Shown here: positions 31,652 through 39,992 of the stretch, one piece after another
Layout: each line of letters begins with the position of its first letter
How positions within the stretch are numbered: position 1 is the stretch's first letter
Origin: Sphingomonas spermidinifaciens
GTDB taxonomy: Bacteria > Pseudomonadota > Alphaproteobacteria > Sphingomonadales > Sphingomonadaceae
DNA: 64,000 bases
Reading direction: 5' to 3'
Assembly: GCF_002351485.1 (NCBI RefSeq)
Contig: NZ_NWMW01000002.1
Location: forward strand, 124,001-188,000
The notes under the pieces: model-generated
Seen by the model: only the letters and a program-made list of their open reading frames with translations
The model's database searches: none
Told to the model about the DNA's origin: nothing
Position numbers and translations under genes: made by a program

Positions 31652-32371
31652 GTGAGTGCGCCGCTGCCCCTGTTGCTGGTGCCGGGTCTGTTGTGCGACG
31701 CGCGCGTCTTCGATCGTCAGGTCGGCGCGTTGCCGGACGCCCATGCCGTCTCCGGCCATGGTGTGCAGGCCCGCCTTGCCGACATGGCCGACACGATCCT
31801 CGCAGCCGCGCCGCCGCGATTCGCGCTGCTCGGCCATTCGATGGGCGCGCGTGTCGCGATCGAGATGTGGCGCCGCGCGCCCGAGCGCGTCGACCGGCTC
31901 GCGCTCGTCAGCACCGGCACGCACCTGCCGCGCCCCGGCGAGGCCGAGAAGCGCCGCGCGCTGCTGGCGACCGGCCGCGATCAGGGGATGGCCGCGCTGG
32001 TCGATGCCTGGCTGCCGCCGATGTTCGCGCCCGCCCACCGCGACGATCGCGCGCTGACCGATCCGAGCCGTACCATGTGCATCGACCAGGGCGTCGATGC
32101 CTATGCCGCACAGATCGAGGCGCTGCTCGCCCGGCCGGAGATCGACAGCCTGCTGCCGACGATCGACGTCCCCGTGCTCGTCGCGGTGGGCGACCAGGAC
32201 GGCTGGGCGCCGCCCGAGCAGCACGCCGCCTTCGCCGCACGCATCCCCGCCGCGCGGCTCGTCGTCGTGCCCGGCGCCGGCCACATGCTGCCGGTCGAGG
32301 CGCCCCAACCCTTCAATGCGGCGATCCGCGACTGGCTCGCCGCCCCCCATCCCAATGGAGAGACGAGATGA
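31652..32371 (+). CDS. Alpha/beta hydrolase upstream of ligM
   Basis: A 239-residue cytoplasmic alpha/beta hydrolase: LLLVPGLLCDARVFD (oxyanion region), nucleophile Ser in LLGHSMGARVAIEM (about residue 63), acid in AVGDQDGWAPP and His in VPGAGHMLPVEAP. No signal peptide. It starts with GTG at 31652 and its stop overlaps the ligM ATG, so the two are co-translated. An esterase acting on methoxylated aromatic esters would fit the context, but that is inference. Confidence 0.85.
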   Translation: MSAPLPLLLVPGLLCDARVFDRQVGALPDAHAVSGHGVQARLADMADTILAAAPPRFALLGHSMGARVAIEMWRRAPERVDRLALVSTGTHLPRPGEAEKRRALLATGRDQGMAALVDAWLPPMFAPAHRDDRALTDPSRTMCIDQGVDAYAAQIEALLARPEIDSLLPTIDVPVLVAVGDQDGWAPPEQHAAFAARIPAARLVVVPGAGHMLPVEAPQPFNAAIRDWLAAPHPNGETR

Positions 32372-33765
32372 CTGACCAGAGCCTGCAATCGATCCTCGAC
32401 CAGAGCGGCGATATCGTCGATCTGCTGCGCAACCAGCAGGTCGGGCCCAACGTCTATCCGGGCGTGCCGGGCGAATATTCGAACTGGCGCAGCGAACAGA
32501 TCGCCTGGGCACAGACCGCGGTGCTGTTCAACCAGTCGTTCCACATGGTCGATCTGGAAGTGAGCGGCCCCGACGCGTTCGCGATGCTCAACTATCTCGG
32601 CATCAACAGCTTCAAGGGCTTCGTCCCCGACCGCGCCAAGCAGTTCGTGCCGGTGACGCCCGACGGCTATGTCATCGGCGACGTGATCCTCTTCTACCTC
32701 GAAGAGAACCGCTTCAACCTGGTCGGGCGCGCGCCGACGATCGAGTGGGTCGAATATCACGCCGCGACCGGCGACTGGGACGTGACGGTCGAGCGCGACG
32801 AGCGCACCGCCGTCCGCCCGGATCCGGAGAACCGGAAGAACTACCGCTTCCAGCTGCAGGGCCCGAACGCCATGGCGGTGCTGGAGGTGGCGATGGGCGA
32901 GACGCCGCCCGACCTCAAATTCTTCCACATGGCGCGCATCCGGATCGCCGGGGTCGAGGTGCGCGCGCTGCGTCACGGCATGGCGGGGCAGCCGGGTTAC
33001 GAGCTGTTCGGCCCGTGGAAGGATTACGACACCGTCCGCAACGCGCTGATCGCGGCGGGCAAGGACCATGGCCTGACGCTGGTCGGCGGGCGCACCTATT
33101 CGTCGAACACGCTGGAGAGCGGCTGGATCCCCTCGCCGCTGCCCGCCATCTACACCGGCGAGGCGCTGAAGCCCTATCGCGAATGGCTCAAGGCCAACAG
33201 CTATGAGGCGAAGGCGTCGATCGGCGGCAGCTTCGTCCCCGACAGCATCGAGGGCTATTATCTGACGCCCTGGGACCTGGGATACGGCCCGTTCGTCAAG
33301 TTCGACCACGACTTCATCGGCCGCGAGGCGCTCGAGCGCATGGCCGGCCAGCCGCAGCGCAAGAAGGTGACGCTGGCGCTCGACAATGCCGATGTGATGC
33401 GCGTCATCAGCTCGGCGCTGCAGAAGGGCGAGCGCGCCAAGTACATGGAGTTCCCGAGCGCGGTCTATTCGATGCACCCCTATGACGCGGTGCTGAAGGA
33501 CGGGAAGACCGTCGGCCTGTCGACCTGGATCGGCTATTCGGCGAACGAGGGCAAGATGCTGGCGCTGGCGATGGTCGAGCCCGACTTCGCCGAGCCGGGG
33601 ACCGAGGTGTCGCTGCTGTGGGGCGAGCCGAACGGCGGCACGCGCAAGCCGACGGTCGAGCCGCACGTCCAGACCGAGATCAAGGCGATCGTCAGCCCGG
33701 TGCCGTACTCTGAGGTCGCCCGAGACAGCTATGCCGAGGGCTGGCGGACAAAGCAGACGGCCTGA
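32368..33765 (+). CDS. ligM: THF-dependent aromatic O-demethylase (LigM/DesA, GcvT family)
   Basis: A 465-residue GcvT-fold protein very similar to Sphingobium LigM (vanillate/3-O-methylgallate O-demethylase) and DesA (syringate O-demethylase). Shared segments include RSEQIAWAQTAVLFNQSFHMVDL, AKQFVPVTPDGYVIGDVI, LRHGMAGQPGYELFGPW, NTLESGWIPSPLPAIYTG and GGTRKPTVEPH. It moves the methyl group of methoxy-aromatics to tetrahydrofolate, giving protocatechuate from vanillate. Which substrate this one prefers cannot be told from sequence. Coupled to the upstream hydrolase; divergent MTHFR, FolD and PurU recycle the methyl-THF. Confidence 0.88.
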   Translation: MTDQSLQSILDQSGDIVDLLRNQQVGPNVYPGVPGEYSNWRSEQIAWAQTAVLFNQSFHMVDLEVSGPDAFAMLNYLGINSFKGFVPDRAKQFVPVTPDGYVIGDVILFYLEENRFNLVGRAPTIEWVEYHAATGDWDVTVERDERTAVRPDPENRKNYRFQLQGPNAMAVLEVAMGETPPDLKFFHMARIRIAGVEVRALRHGMAGQPGYELFGPWKDYDTVRNALIAAGKDHGLTLVGGRTYSSNTLESGWIPSPLPAIYTGEALKPYREWLKANSYEAKASIGGSFVPDSIEGYYLTPWDLGYGPFVKFDHDFIGREALERMAGQPQRKKVTLALDNADVMRVISSALQKGERAKYMEFPSAVYSMHPYDAVLKDGKTVGLSTWIGYSANEGKMLALAMVEPDFAEPGTEVSLLWGEPNGGTRKPTVEPHVQTEIKAIVSPVPYSEVARDSYAEGWRTKQTA

Positions 33766-33773
33766 TCCCTCGT

Positions 33774-33877
33774 GATCCCGGGGTCCCGCTTCGTCTTCTC
33801 CTAAGCAAGAAGAAGCGGGACCCGGATCAAAGGCAGGGTGACGGAAACAAGCTCGTACCCCGGCCTGCGCCGGGGTA
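33774..33877. repeat. Two hairpins between convergent ligM and trmJ genes
   Basis: GGGTCCCGCTTC (33781-33792) and GAAGCGGGACCC (33812-33823) are perfect inverted repeats, extended by GATCC/GGATC outside (33774-33778, 33824-33828). A second hairpin, TACCCCGGC/GCCGGGGTA around CTGC, spans 33856-33877. Neither has a T run. They resemble REP-type intergenic palindromes and may slow or end transcription from both sides. Confidence 0.7.
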
Positions 33878-33893
33878 CTTCGCCTCTGAAGGC

Positions 33894-34967
33894 CTAGCGC
33901 TCGCGCGGCTTCGCCAGCGCCGACAGCATCCCGCGTACCGTCCGCACTTCCTGCGCGGTCCAGCCGGGCTTGGTGAGCAGCGTTCGCAGCATCCGCTTGG
34001 TCGTCGGCACGCGATCGGGTGGGAAGAAATAGCCGGCGCCCTCCAGCATCGTCTCGAACTGGCCGATCATCCCGTCGAGATCGGCCTGCGGGGCGGGCGG
34101 GTCGAGCTCGGTATCGGTGGGCTGCACCAGCGCGACGTGCTTCGACCATTCGTACGCGACGAGGATTACCGCCTGAGCGAGGTTCAGCGAACCGAACTCG
34201 GGGTTGATCGGCACCGTCAGGATCTCGCGCGCGATCGCGACGTCGTCGGTCTCGAGGCCCGAGCGCTCGGGCCCGAACAGGATCGCCGAGCGGCCGGTGC
34301 GGCCATGGATGCCGATCGCGGCTTCCTCTGGCGTGACGACGGGTTTGGTCACGCCGCGCTTGCGGACAGTGGTCGCATAGACATGCGCGCAGTCGGCGAC
34401 CGCGTCATGGACGGTCTCGTAGACCTGCGCCCCGGCGAGCACGACGTCCGCCCCGCTCGCCGCCGGCCCGGCGGCTGGATTGGGCCAGCCATCGCGAGGG
34501 GCGACGAGCCGCATCTCGGTCAGCCCGAAATTGAGCATCGCGCGGGCGGCCTTGCCGATATTCTCGCCGAGCTGGGGGCGGACGAGGACGATGACCGGGG
34601 GCGGGGCGGGGGACCGCTGCTCCTCCGTCCGTCCCGAGCGCAGTCGAGGGGCATCGCCGAGCGAAGTCGAGGCCCGAGCCGCTCGTTCGCCAGGCGGGGC
34701 GGCAAGCCGCTTCAACCGATCCCAATCCTGCGCGATCAGCGCCTCCTTCTTCGCGCGCGACCATGCCTTGACCCGCAGTTCCGTCGCCAGCGCTTCCTCC
34801 CGCGTCGGGAACTCCGCCGTCCAGACCAGCTCCAGCGGCCGGCGATCGTGCGTGTAGCCGGTATAGGCCCCCGAATGATGCTGGGCGATCCGCCGCTCCA
34901 GATCGTCGGTATTGCCGGTATAGTAGGTGCCGTCGGCACAACGCAGCATGTAGGTCCAGAAAGTCAC
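33894..34967 (-). CDS. GIY-YIG nuclease domain fused to TrmJ-type RNA 2'-O-methyltransferase
   Basis: A 357-residue fusion. Residues 1-~92 are a complete GIY-YIG domain of the small UPF0213/COG2827 type (YMLRCADGTYYTGNTDDLERRIAQH). Residues ~118-357 are a complete SPOUT methyltransferase of the TrmJ family (VIVLVRPQLGENIGKAARAMLNFG, SAILFGPERSGLETDDVAIA, PEFGSLNLAQAVILVAYEW), which methylates tRNA position 32. The ~25-residue linker (with STSLGDAPRLRSG) is encoded by interspersed repeats at 34631-34672. No ATG, GTG or TTG lies in frame between the domains. The start is GTG at 34967 without a clear ribosome binding site. Confidence 0.8.
   Translation of the reverse strand: MTFWTYMLRCADGTYYTGNTDDLERRIAQHHSGAYTGYTHDRRPLELVWTAEFPTREEALATELRVKAWSRAKKEALIAQDWDRLKRLAAPPGERAARASTSLGDAPRLRSGRTEEQRSPAPPPVIVLVRPQLGENIGKAARAMLNFGLTEMRLVAPRDGWPNPAAGPAASGADVVLAGAQVYETVHDAVADCAHVYATTVRKRGVTKPVVTPEEAAIGIHGRTGRSAILFGPERSGLETDDVAIAREILTVPINPEFGSLNLAQAVILVAYEWSKHVALVQPTDTELDPPAPQADLDGMIGQFETMLEGAGYFFPPDRVPTTKRMLRTLLTKPGWTAQEVRTVRGMLSALAKPRER
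34631..34672. repeat. Two repeat copies inside the GIY-YIG::TrmJ linker
   Basis: CCGAGCGCAGTCGAGG (34634-34649) and CCGAGCGAAGTCGAGG (34657-34672) differ at one base. The second is an exact 16-bp reverse complement of 35000-35015 upstream of the same gene. Both are read in frame. Confidence 0.8.
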
Positions 34968-34996
34968 GGGAGGCGGTTCTCGCTGCGCTCGAACAG

Positions 34997-35093
34997 GTCC
35001 CTCGACTTCGCTCGGGACGAACGGATTGGATGAGCGGCGCTTATCCCTCGATACGCCGTCTCGACAAGCTCGAAGGCTATTCGGGACGAACGG
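34997..35093. repeat. Interspersed repeat copies upstream of the fusion gene
   Basis: Copy 1 (34999-35024) contains CCTCGACTTCGCTCGG and ends CGGGACGAACGG. Copy 2 (35045-35093) starts CCCTCGATACGCCG, contains CTCGACAAGCTCG and ends with the same CGGGACGAACGG. The inner GTCCC/GGGAC gives a short stem. This is the same family as the linker copies at 34631-34672. The gap 34968-35123 holds no gene. Confidence 0.8.
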
Positions 35094-35123
35094 TGAGGGT
35101 CGGGCTTGCGTCAGAAACAGACT

Positions 35124-35594
35124 TCACCCTCGCCCCACCTCGCTTACGCTCCCCGCGAACTCCTCGAAGTCGCGGGCCTCGCGGAAGTCCTTGTAGACGC
35201 TGGCGAAGCGGATGTAGGCGACCGAATCGAGGCCCTTCAGCCCGTCCATCACCATCTCGCCGATCCGGCCCGAGGCGACTTCGCCCTCGCCCGCGGTCTC
35301 CAGCTGGCGCTGGATGCCAGAGACGAGCTGTTCGATCCGAACCTGATCGATCGGCCGCTTGCGGCAAGCGATGGAAACCGAGCGAAGGAGCTTTTCGCGG
35401 TCGAAGGGTTCGCGACGCGTGCCCTCGGTCCCGGCCTTCACGACGACGAGGTCGCGCAGCTGGATGCGCTCGAACGTCGTGAAGCGCGCGGCGCAGGCCG
35501 AGCATTGCCGCCGACGCCGGATCGCCGACCCGTCCTCCGACGGGCGGCTGTCCTTCACCTGGCTGTCGTCATGGCCGCAGAACGGGCAGCGCAT
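35124..35594 (-). CDS. nrdR: Transcriptional repressor NrdR
   Basis: A 156-residue NrdR. The N-terminal zinc ribbon has CPFC and CSAC, with [17 protein letters not shown], followed by an ATP-cone domain ([23 protein letters not shown] and [17 protein letters not shown]). It represses ribonucleotide reductase genes in response to ATP/dATP. The start ATG at 35594 overlaps the preceding small gene stop (TGAATG), placing it in the glyA operon, a common order in Alphaproteobacteria. Confidence 0.96.
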   Translation of the reverse strand: MRCPFCGHDDSQVKDSRPSEDGSAIRRRRQCSACAARFTTFERIQLRDLVVVKAGTEGTRREPFDREKLLRSVSIACRKRPIDQVRIEQLVSGIQRQLETAGEGEVASGRIGEMVMDGLKGLDSVAYIRFASVYKDFREARDFEEFAGSVSEVGRG

Positions 35595-35756
35595 TCAGAG
35601 GCCCGGCGTCTTCTTCTTGCCCTTGTAATAGGCATAGCCCGCGCCCGCCGCCGCACCGATGATCGGCCCGACGAACGGTACCGGGATGGCGACGACGGCG
35701 CCGAGCGCCGCCCATTTGGCCATGCTCTTGCCCAGCGGCTTGTCGATCTTGTCCAT
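35595..35756 (-). CDS. Small membrane protein between glyA and nrdR
   Basis: A 53-residue protein, MDKIDKPLGKSMAKWAALG..., with one hydrophobic Ala/Gly/Val/Ile/Pro segment (residues ~16-44) and a Lys-rich tail (YYKGKKKTPGL). The start ATG at 35756 is 9 bp downstream of the glyA stop and its TGA abuts the nrdR ATG, so it is clearly part of the operon. It was too short for standard length cut-offs. No family is recognised; a membrane-associated microprotein is the best description. Confidence 0.65.
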   Translation of the reverse strand: MDKIDKPLGKSMAKWAALGAVVAIPVPFVGPIIGAAAGAGYAYYKGKKKTPGL

Positions 35757-35765
35757 GTCCGAACC

Positions 35766-37070
35766 TCAATAAATGGGAAAGCGCTCGCACAGCGCACGCA
35801 CCCGGCTCCGAACGTCCGCCTCGACCGAAGGGTCCCCATGCTCGCCCTTGGCCTTGAGGCCATCGAGCACGTCGGCGATCATGTTGCCGATCTCGCGGAA
35901 CTCGGCGGGGCCGAAGCCGCGGGTGGTGCCCGCCGGGCTGCCGACGCGGATGCCGCTGGTCTTCACCGGGGGCAGCGGATCGAAGGGGATGCCGTTCTTG
36001 TTGCAGGTGATCGCAGCGCGCTCCAGCGCCTCGTCCGCGTCGCGGCCGGTAACGCCCAATGGCGTGAGGTCGACGAGCGCGAGATGCGTGTCGGTGCCCC
36101 CGGCGACGAGCGCCGCGCCGCGCTCGGCCAGCGTCGCCGCCAGCACCTTCGCATTCTCGACCACCGCGGCGATGTAGCTCTTGTAATCGGGCTTGAGCGC
36201 CTCGCCGAACGCCACCGCCTTGGCGGCGATGACGTGCATCAGCGGGCCGCCCTGAAGGCCGGGGAACACCGCCGAGTTGATCTTCTTGGCGATGTCCTCG
36301 TGGTTGGTCATCACCATGCCGCCGCGCGGACCGCGCAGCGTCTTGTGCGTCGTCGTTGTCACGACATGCGCATGCTCGAAGGGCGAGGGGTGGAGCCCGC
36401 CCGCGACGATCCCGGCGAAATGCGCCATATCGACCATGAACTTCGCGCCCACCTCGTCCGCGATCGCGCGGAAGCGGGCGAAGTCGATCTGGCGCGGATA
36501 GGCCGAGCCACCGGCGATGATGAGGGTCGGCTTGTGCTCCTTGGCCAGCGCCTCGACCTGATCGAAGTCGATCAGGTGATCTTCGCGGCGGACGCCGTAC
36601 TGAACGGCATTGAACCACTTACCCGACATGGCCGCCTTGGCCCCATGGGTCAGGTGGCCGCCGGCATCGAGGCTCATGCCGAGGATCGTGTCGCCCGGCT
36701 TGGTCAGCGCGAGCATCACCGCGCCGTTCGCCTGCGCGCCCGAATGCGGCTGGACGTTGGCGAAGCCGCAGCCGAACAGCGCCTTGGCCCGCTCGATCGC
36801 CAGCGTCTCGACCTGATCGGACGGCGCGCAGCCCTGATAATAGCGCTTGCCCGGATAGCCCTCGGCGTACTTGTTGGTGAAGACCGAGCCCTGCGCCTCG
36901 AGCACCGCCTTCGACACGATGTTCTCGCTGGCGATCAGCTCGATCTGATAGCGCTCGCGCTCGAGTTCGCTGGCCACGCCGGCAAAGACCTCGGCATCGG
37001 CCTCGGCCAGATTGCGGGTGAAGAAGCCGTCGGGCTGCACATCTGTCAGCGTGCGGGGGTTGGTGCTCAT
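35766..37070 (-). CDS. glyA: Serine hydroxymethyltransferase GlyA
   Basis: A 434-residue PLP enzyme converting serine and THF to glycine and methylene-THF. The PLP lysine is in [14 protein letters not shown], with [26 protein letters not shown] and [19 protein letters not shown] all standard. Start ATG at 37070 gives [19 protein letters not shown]; length is normal for Alphaproteobacteria. First gene of the glyA-(53 aa)-nrdR operon. It adds a second THF-linked one-carbon gene to this region. Confidence 0.97.
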   Translation of the reverse strand: MSTNPRTLTDVQPDGFFTRNLAEADAEVFAGVASELERERYQIELIASENIVSKAVLEAQGSVFTNKYAEGYPGKRYYQGCAPSDQVETLAIERAKALFGCGFANVQPHSGAQANGAVMLALTKPGDTILGMSLDAGGHLTHGAKAAMSGKWFNAVQYGVRREDHLIDFDQVEALAKEHKPTLIIAGGSAYPRQIDFARFRAIADEVGAKFMVDMAHFAGIVAGGLHPSPFEHAHVVTTTTHKTLRGPRGGMVMTNHEDIAKKINSAVFPGLQGGPLMHVIAAKAVAFGEALKPDYKSYIAAVVENAKVLAATLAERGAALVAGGTDTHLALVDLTPLGVTGRDADEALERAAITCNKNGIPFDPLPPVKTSGIRVGSPAGTTRGFGPAEFREIGNMIADVLDGLKAKGEHGDPSVEADVRSRVRALCERFPIY

Positions 37071-37169
37071 CGCCAGGGCCTTTCCGAGTCGGTGGGGCGG
37101 GGCGCCACCCGCCGTTCGGCGCCCACTTAAAGACTGGCGGTGGCGAATGCCACCTCCCATCATGGGGGT

Positions 37170-37652
37170 ATGCAAGAGACATCCCGACCGAGCTTCCGCG
37201 AACGCTGGCAAGGCGTGCCGCCGCCCGCGCGGCTGCTGGGCGCGGCGGGGTTGCTGCCGCAGGGGGCCGCCGCGCTGCTGGTCGTCGCCGGGCCGCTCGA
37301 ATGGCGGTTTACCGCGCTCGCCCTCGCCTTTGCCTATGCGGCGCTGATCCTGAGCTTCCTCGGCGGCCTGTGGTGGGGGCTGGCGGCGGCGGTGCGGCAG
37401 GTACCGGACTGGATCTATTGGGCGGCGGTGGTGCCCAGCCTGTTCGCGCTGGTCACGTGCGTCCCATGGTCGATCGGCAGCGACTGGCCGGGGCCGTCGC
37501 TGGTTGCGCTTGGGCTCGCGATCTTGGCGAGCCTCGGGGTGGACCTGCGCCTCGATCGCATGGGGTTGGCTCCGCGCTGGTGGCTTGGCCTGCGCGTGCC
37601 GCTGTCGCTGGGGCTCGGCACGCTGACGCTGATCGTTGGACTTGCGGCCTAA
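37170..37652 (+). CDS. DUF3429 integral membrane protein
   Basis: A 160-residue membrane protein with about five hydrophobic helices ([60 protein letters not shown] and two more). SFLGGLWWG is characteristic of the DUF3429 family. The function of the family is unknown. The ATG at 37170 is preceded by GGGGG. It is divergent from glyA (99-bp gap) and its stop overlaps the convergent rpiB stop by 4 bp. Confidence 0.8.
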   Translation: MQETSRPSFRERWQGVPPPARLLGAAGLLPQGAAALLVVAGPLEWRFTALALAFAYAALILSFLGGLWWGLAAAVRQVPDWIYWAAVVPSLFALVTCVPWSIGSDWPGPSLVALGLAILASLGVDLRLDRMGLAPRWWLGLRVPLSLGLGTLTLIVGLAA

Positions 37653-38092
37653 ACCGGCGGGCTCGACAGCTTCTCGACGCGTGGGGCGTGGCGGCCGCCG
37701 CCGAAGGGGGTGGCGAGGAACGCCGCGACGCAGGCCTTGGCCATGTCGATACCCACCAGCCGCGCGCCCATCGCGAGAACGTTGGCGTCGTTGTGCTCGC
37801 GCGCCAGCGCCGCCGAGACGGGCTCGTTCACCAGCGCGCAGCGGCAGCCGGCGATGCGGTTGACCGCGATCGAGATGCCGATCCCCGACCCGCACAGCGC
37901 GATGCCGGCCGCCGCGCCGTCCGCCGCGACCGCCTGGCCCAGCTTGTAGCCATAGTCGGGATAGTCGACGCGATCCGCCGTCTCGGGGCCAAGATCGCGC
38001 ACCTCGTGCCCCTCGCCGCGCAGCCAGTCGGCAAGCGCCGCCTTCAATTCGATCGCGGCATGGTCCGAGGCGAGCAGGATCGTTCGTGGCAT
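37649..38092 (-). CDS. rpiB: Ribose-5-phosphate isomerase B
   Basis: A 147-residue RpiB/LacAB-family isomerase of the pentose phosphate pathway. [32 protein letters not shown], the catalytic Cys in [16 protein letters not shown] and [26 protein letters not shown] match the family closely. The ATG at 38092 ([11 protein letters not shown]) is chosen; longer frames upstream lack support. Confidence 0.94.
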   Translation of the reverse strand: MPRTILLASDHAAIELKAALADWLRGEGHEVRDLGPETADRVDYPDYGYKLGQAVAADGAAAGIALCGSGIGISIAVNRIAGCRCALVNEPVSAALAREHNDANVLAMGARLVGIDMAKACVAAFLATPFGGGRHAPRVEKLSSPPV

Positions 38093-38184
38093 GGGTGCGT
38101 CCGTCGGCGGGTAGCAGTCCAAAGCGCCCTAGCGTGACCGCCCCCGATTGCCTAGCTGTAGCGCCGCAGCACGGAGTGACGAAG

Positions 38185-38676
38185 ATGAAGCGCACTGCCC
38201 TGATTCCCGCCCTGGCCCTGTCGCTCGCCGCGTGCGGCGGCGCCGGGGAGGCGCCGACCGCCAATGACAGCGCGGCGCTGGCGGCCGAGAACAAGGCCGG
38301 TCTGGCCGGCGAGGTCGTGGAACTGCCGGGCGGCGAGGGCGATGGCGAGGACGTGCCCCTCGCCGACGATGCGGTGTCAGCGTCAGCGATCGCGCGCGCC
38401 GACGGCTGGGTCGGCCGCTGGCGCGGGGTCGAGGGTCTCAACCTGATTGTCGCCAAGGGCGATGCGCCGGGACGCTACAAGCTCGACATGCAATATTCGC
38501 TCGACGACAAGGGCGTGTTCGACGGCACTGCGACCGAGGAGGGCATCGCCTTCACCCGGCCCGATGGCGAGCATGTGCTCCGCGCCACCGACGGTGACGC
38601 GACCGGCCTCAAATGGCTGGCGGGCAAGAAGGACTGCCTGACGGTCAAGGACGCCGAGGGCTATTGCCGCGACTGA
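38185..38676 (+). CDS. Putative lipoprotein, function unknown
   Basis: A 163-residue protein with a lipoprotein signal peptide and lipobox LAAC ([18 protein letters not shown]). An acidic, low-complexity stretch (residues ~30-65) precedes a compact beta-rich domain ([57 protein letters not shown]) with two C-terminal cysteines that may pair. It is monocistronic, 81 bp before btaA. Confidence 0.78.
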   Translation: MKRTALIPALALSLAACGGAGEAPTANDSAALAAENKAGLAGEVVELPGGEGDGEDVPLADDAVSASAIARADGWVGRWRGVEGLNLIVAKGDAPGRYKLDMQYSLDDKGVFDGTATEEGIAFTRPDGEHVLRATDGDATGLKWLAGKKDCLTVKDAEGYCRD

Positions 38677-38683
38677 CGCGAAG

Positions 38684-38712
38684 CTGTCGCACGGGTGACG
38701 CGCGGCTGTCAT
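38684..38712 (+). promoter_or_regulatory. Candidate PhoB box upstream of btaA
   Basis: CTGTCGC (38684) and CTGTCAT (38706) lie 22 bp apart, two 11-bp turns, with a degenerate GTGACGC at the intermediate position 38695. PhoB sites are 11-bp-spaced CTGTCAT repeats, and btaAB are phosphate-starvation genes in Alphaproteobacteria. The middle half-site is poor. Confidence 0.4.
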
Positions 38713-38756
38713 CGCGGCGGCATCGGGCGGTCACATCACGGGCTTATCGCGCGGCC

Positions 38757-39992
38757 ATGTTGCCGCAGCCCAAAGCACCCTCCAACCGTGCCGTCCGCGG
38801 CGCGGTCCACCGTCACGAGTATCTGACCAGACAGGGGCTGCTCGAACGCGCCTTTACCTTCGCGTTCCGCGGTCTCGTCTATGCGCAGATCTGGGAGGAT
38901 CCCGAGGTCGATCTGGAGGCGCTGGCGATCACTCCCGATGCCCATGTCGTGACGATCGCGAGCGGCGGCTGCAATGTCCTCTCCTACCTGACCGCCGATC
39001 CGGCGCGGATCACCGCGGTCGATCTCAACACCGCACATATCGCGTTGGGCAAGCTCAAGCTGGCGGCCGCACGCCACTTGCCCGACCACGCCGCCTTCCA
39101 CCGCTTCTTCGGCCAGGCCAACCGGCCCGAGAATGTTGCGGCCTATGAGACGCATGTCCGCCCGCATCTCGACGAGCCGACGCGCCGCTATTGGGAGGGG
39201 CGCGACCTGATCGGGCGGCGGCGCATCGGCGGGTTCAAGAAGGGCTTCTATCGCAAGGGCCTGCTTGGGGGGTTCATCGGCGCGGCGCATCTGGTCGCCA
39301 AGCTGCACGGCGTCGATCCGCGCGTGATGCTCGAAGCGCGCTCGATCGAGGAACAGCGTGCGATCTTCGACCGCGAGCTTGCGCCGGTGTTCGACAAGCG
39401 CTTCGTGCGGTGGCTGACGCACCAGCCCGCCTCGCTGTTCGGCCTAGGTATCCCGCCTGCGCAGTACGAGGCGCTGGCGGGCGACGATCCCGAGGGGATT
39501 GCGGCGGTGCTGCGCCAGCGGCTCGAAAAGCTCGCCTGCGATTTCGCGCTCAGCGACAATTATTTCGCGTGGCAGGCGTTCGGGCGCGGCTATGGCGAGG
39601 GGCCGTCGGCGCCGCTGCCGCCCTATCTCCGCCCCGAGAACCACGAGGCGGTGCGCGCGCGCGTCGACAGGGTCGAGGTGCGCCACGCCAACATGTGCGA
39701 CTATCTGGACGGTATGCCCGACGCCTCGCTCGACCGCTATATCCTGCTCGACGCGCAGGACTGGATGACCGACGCGGTGCTGACGCGGCTGTGGACGGCG
39801 ATCACGCGGACGGCGAAACCCGGCGCGCGCGTGCTGTTCCGCACCGCTGCCGCGCCGACGCTGCTGCCGGGCCGCGTACCCGATGCGATTCTCGATCGCT
39901 GGGATTATCGCGTCGAGAAATCGCTCGACTATACGCGCCGCGACCGATCGGCGATCTATGGCGGCGTCCACCTCTATGTGCTGAAGGGATGA
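38757..39992 (+). CDS. btaA: BtaA, SAM:diacylglycerol 3-amino-3-carboxypropyltransferase
   Basis: A 411-residue BtaA (DUF3419). It transfers the aminocarboxypropyl group of S-adenosylmethionine to diacylglycerol, the first step to the betaine lipid DGTS. Matching segments are RGLVYAQIWEDPEVDLEAL, VVTIASGGCNVLSYL, ITAVDLNTAHIALGKLKLAAA and the C-terminal YILLDAQDWMTDAVL. It is coupled to btaB by an ATGA overlap. Betaine lipids replace phospholipids when phosphate is short; a possible PhoB site lies upstream. Confidence 0.93.
   Translation: MLPQPKAPSNRAVRGAVHRHEYLTRQGLLERAFTFAFRGLVYAQIWEDPEVDLEALAITPDAHVVTIASGGCNVLSYLTADPARITAVDLNTAHIALGKLKLAAARHLPDHAAFHRFFGQANRPENVAAYETHVRPHLDEPTRRYWEGRDLIGRRRIGGFKKGFYRKGLLGGFIGAAHLVAKLHGVDPRVMLEARSIEEQRAIFDRELAPVFDKRFVRWLTHQPASLFGLGIPPAQYEALAGDDPEGIAAVLRQRLEKLACDFALSDNYFAWQAFGRGYGEGPSAPLPPYLRPENHEAVRARVDRVEVRHANMCDYLDGMPDASLDRYILLDAQDWMTDAVLTRLWTAITRTAKPGARVLFRTAAAPTLLPGRVPDAILDRWDYRVEKSLDYTRRDRSAIYGGVHLYVLKG

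Noticed and set aside
37071..37169. Possible folate or glycine riboswitch before glyA
   Set aside because: Only 99 bp shared with a divergent gene and no recognisable conserved riboswitch core.
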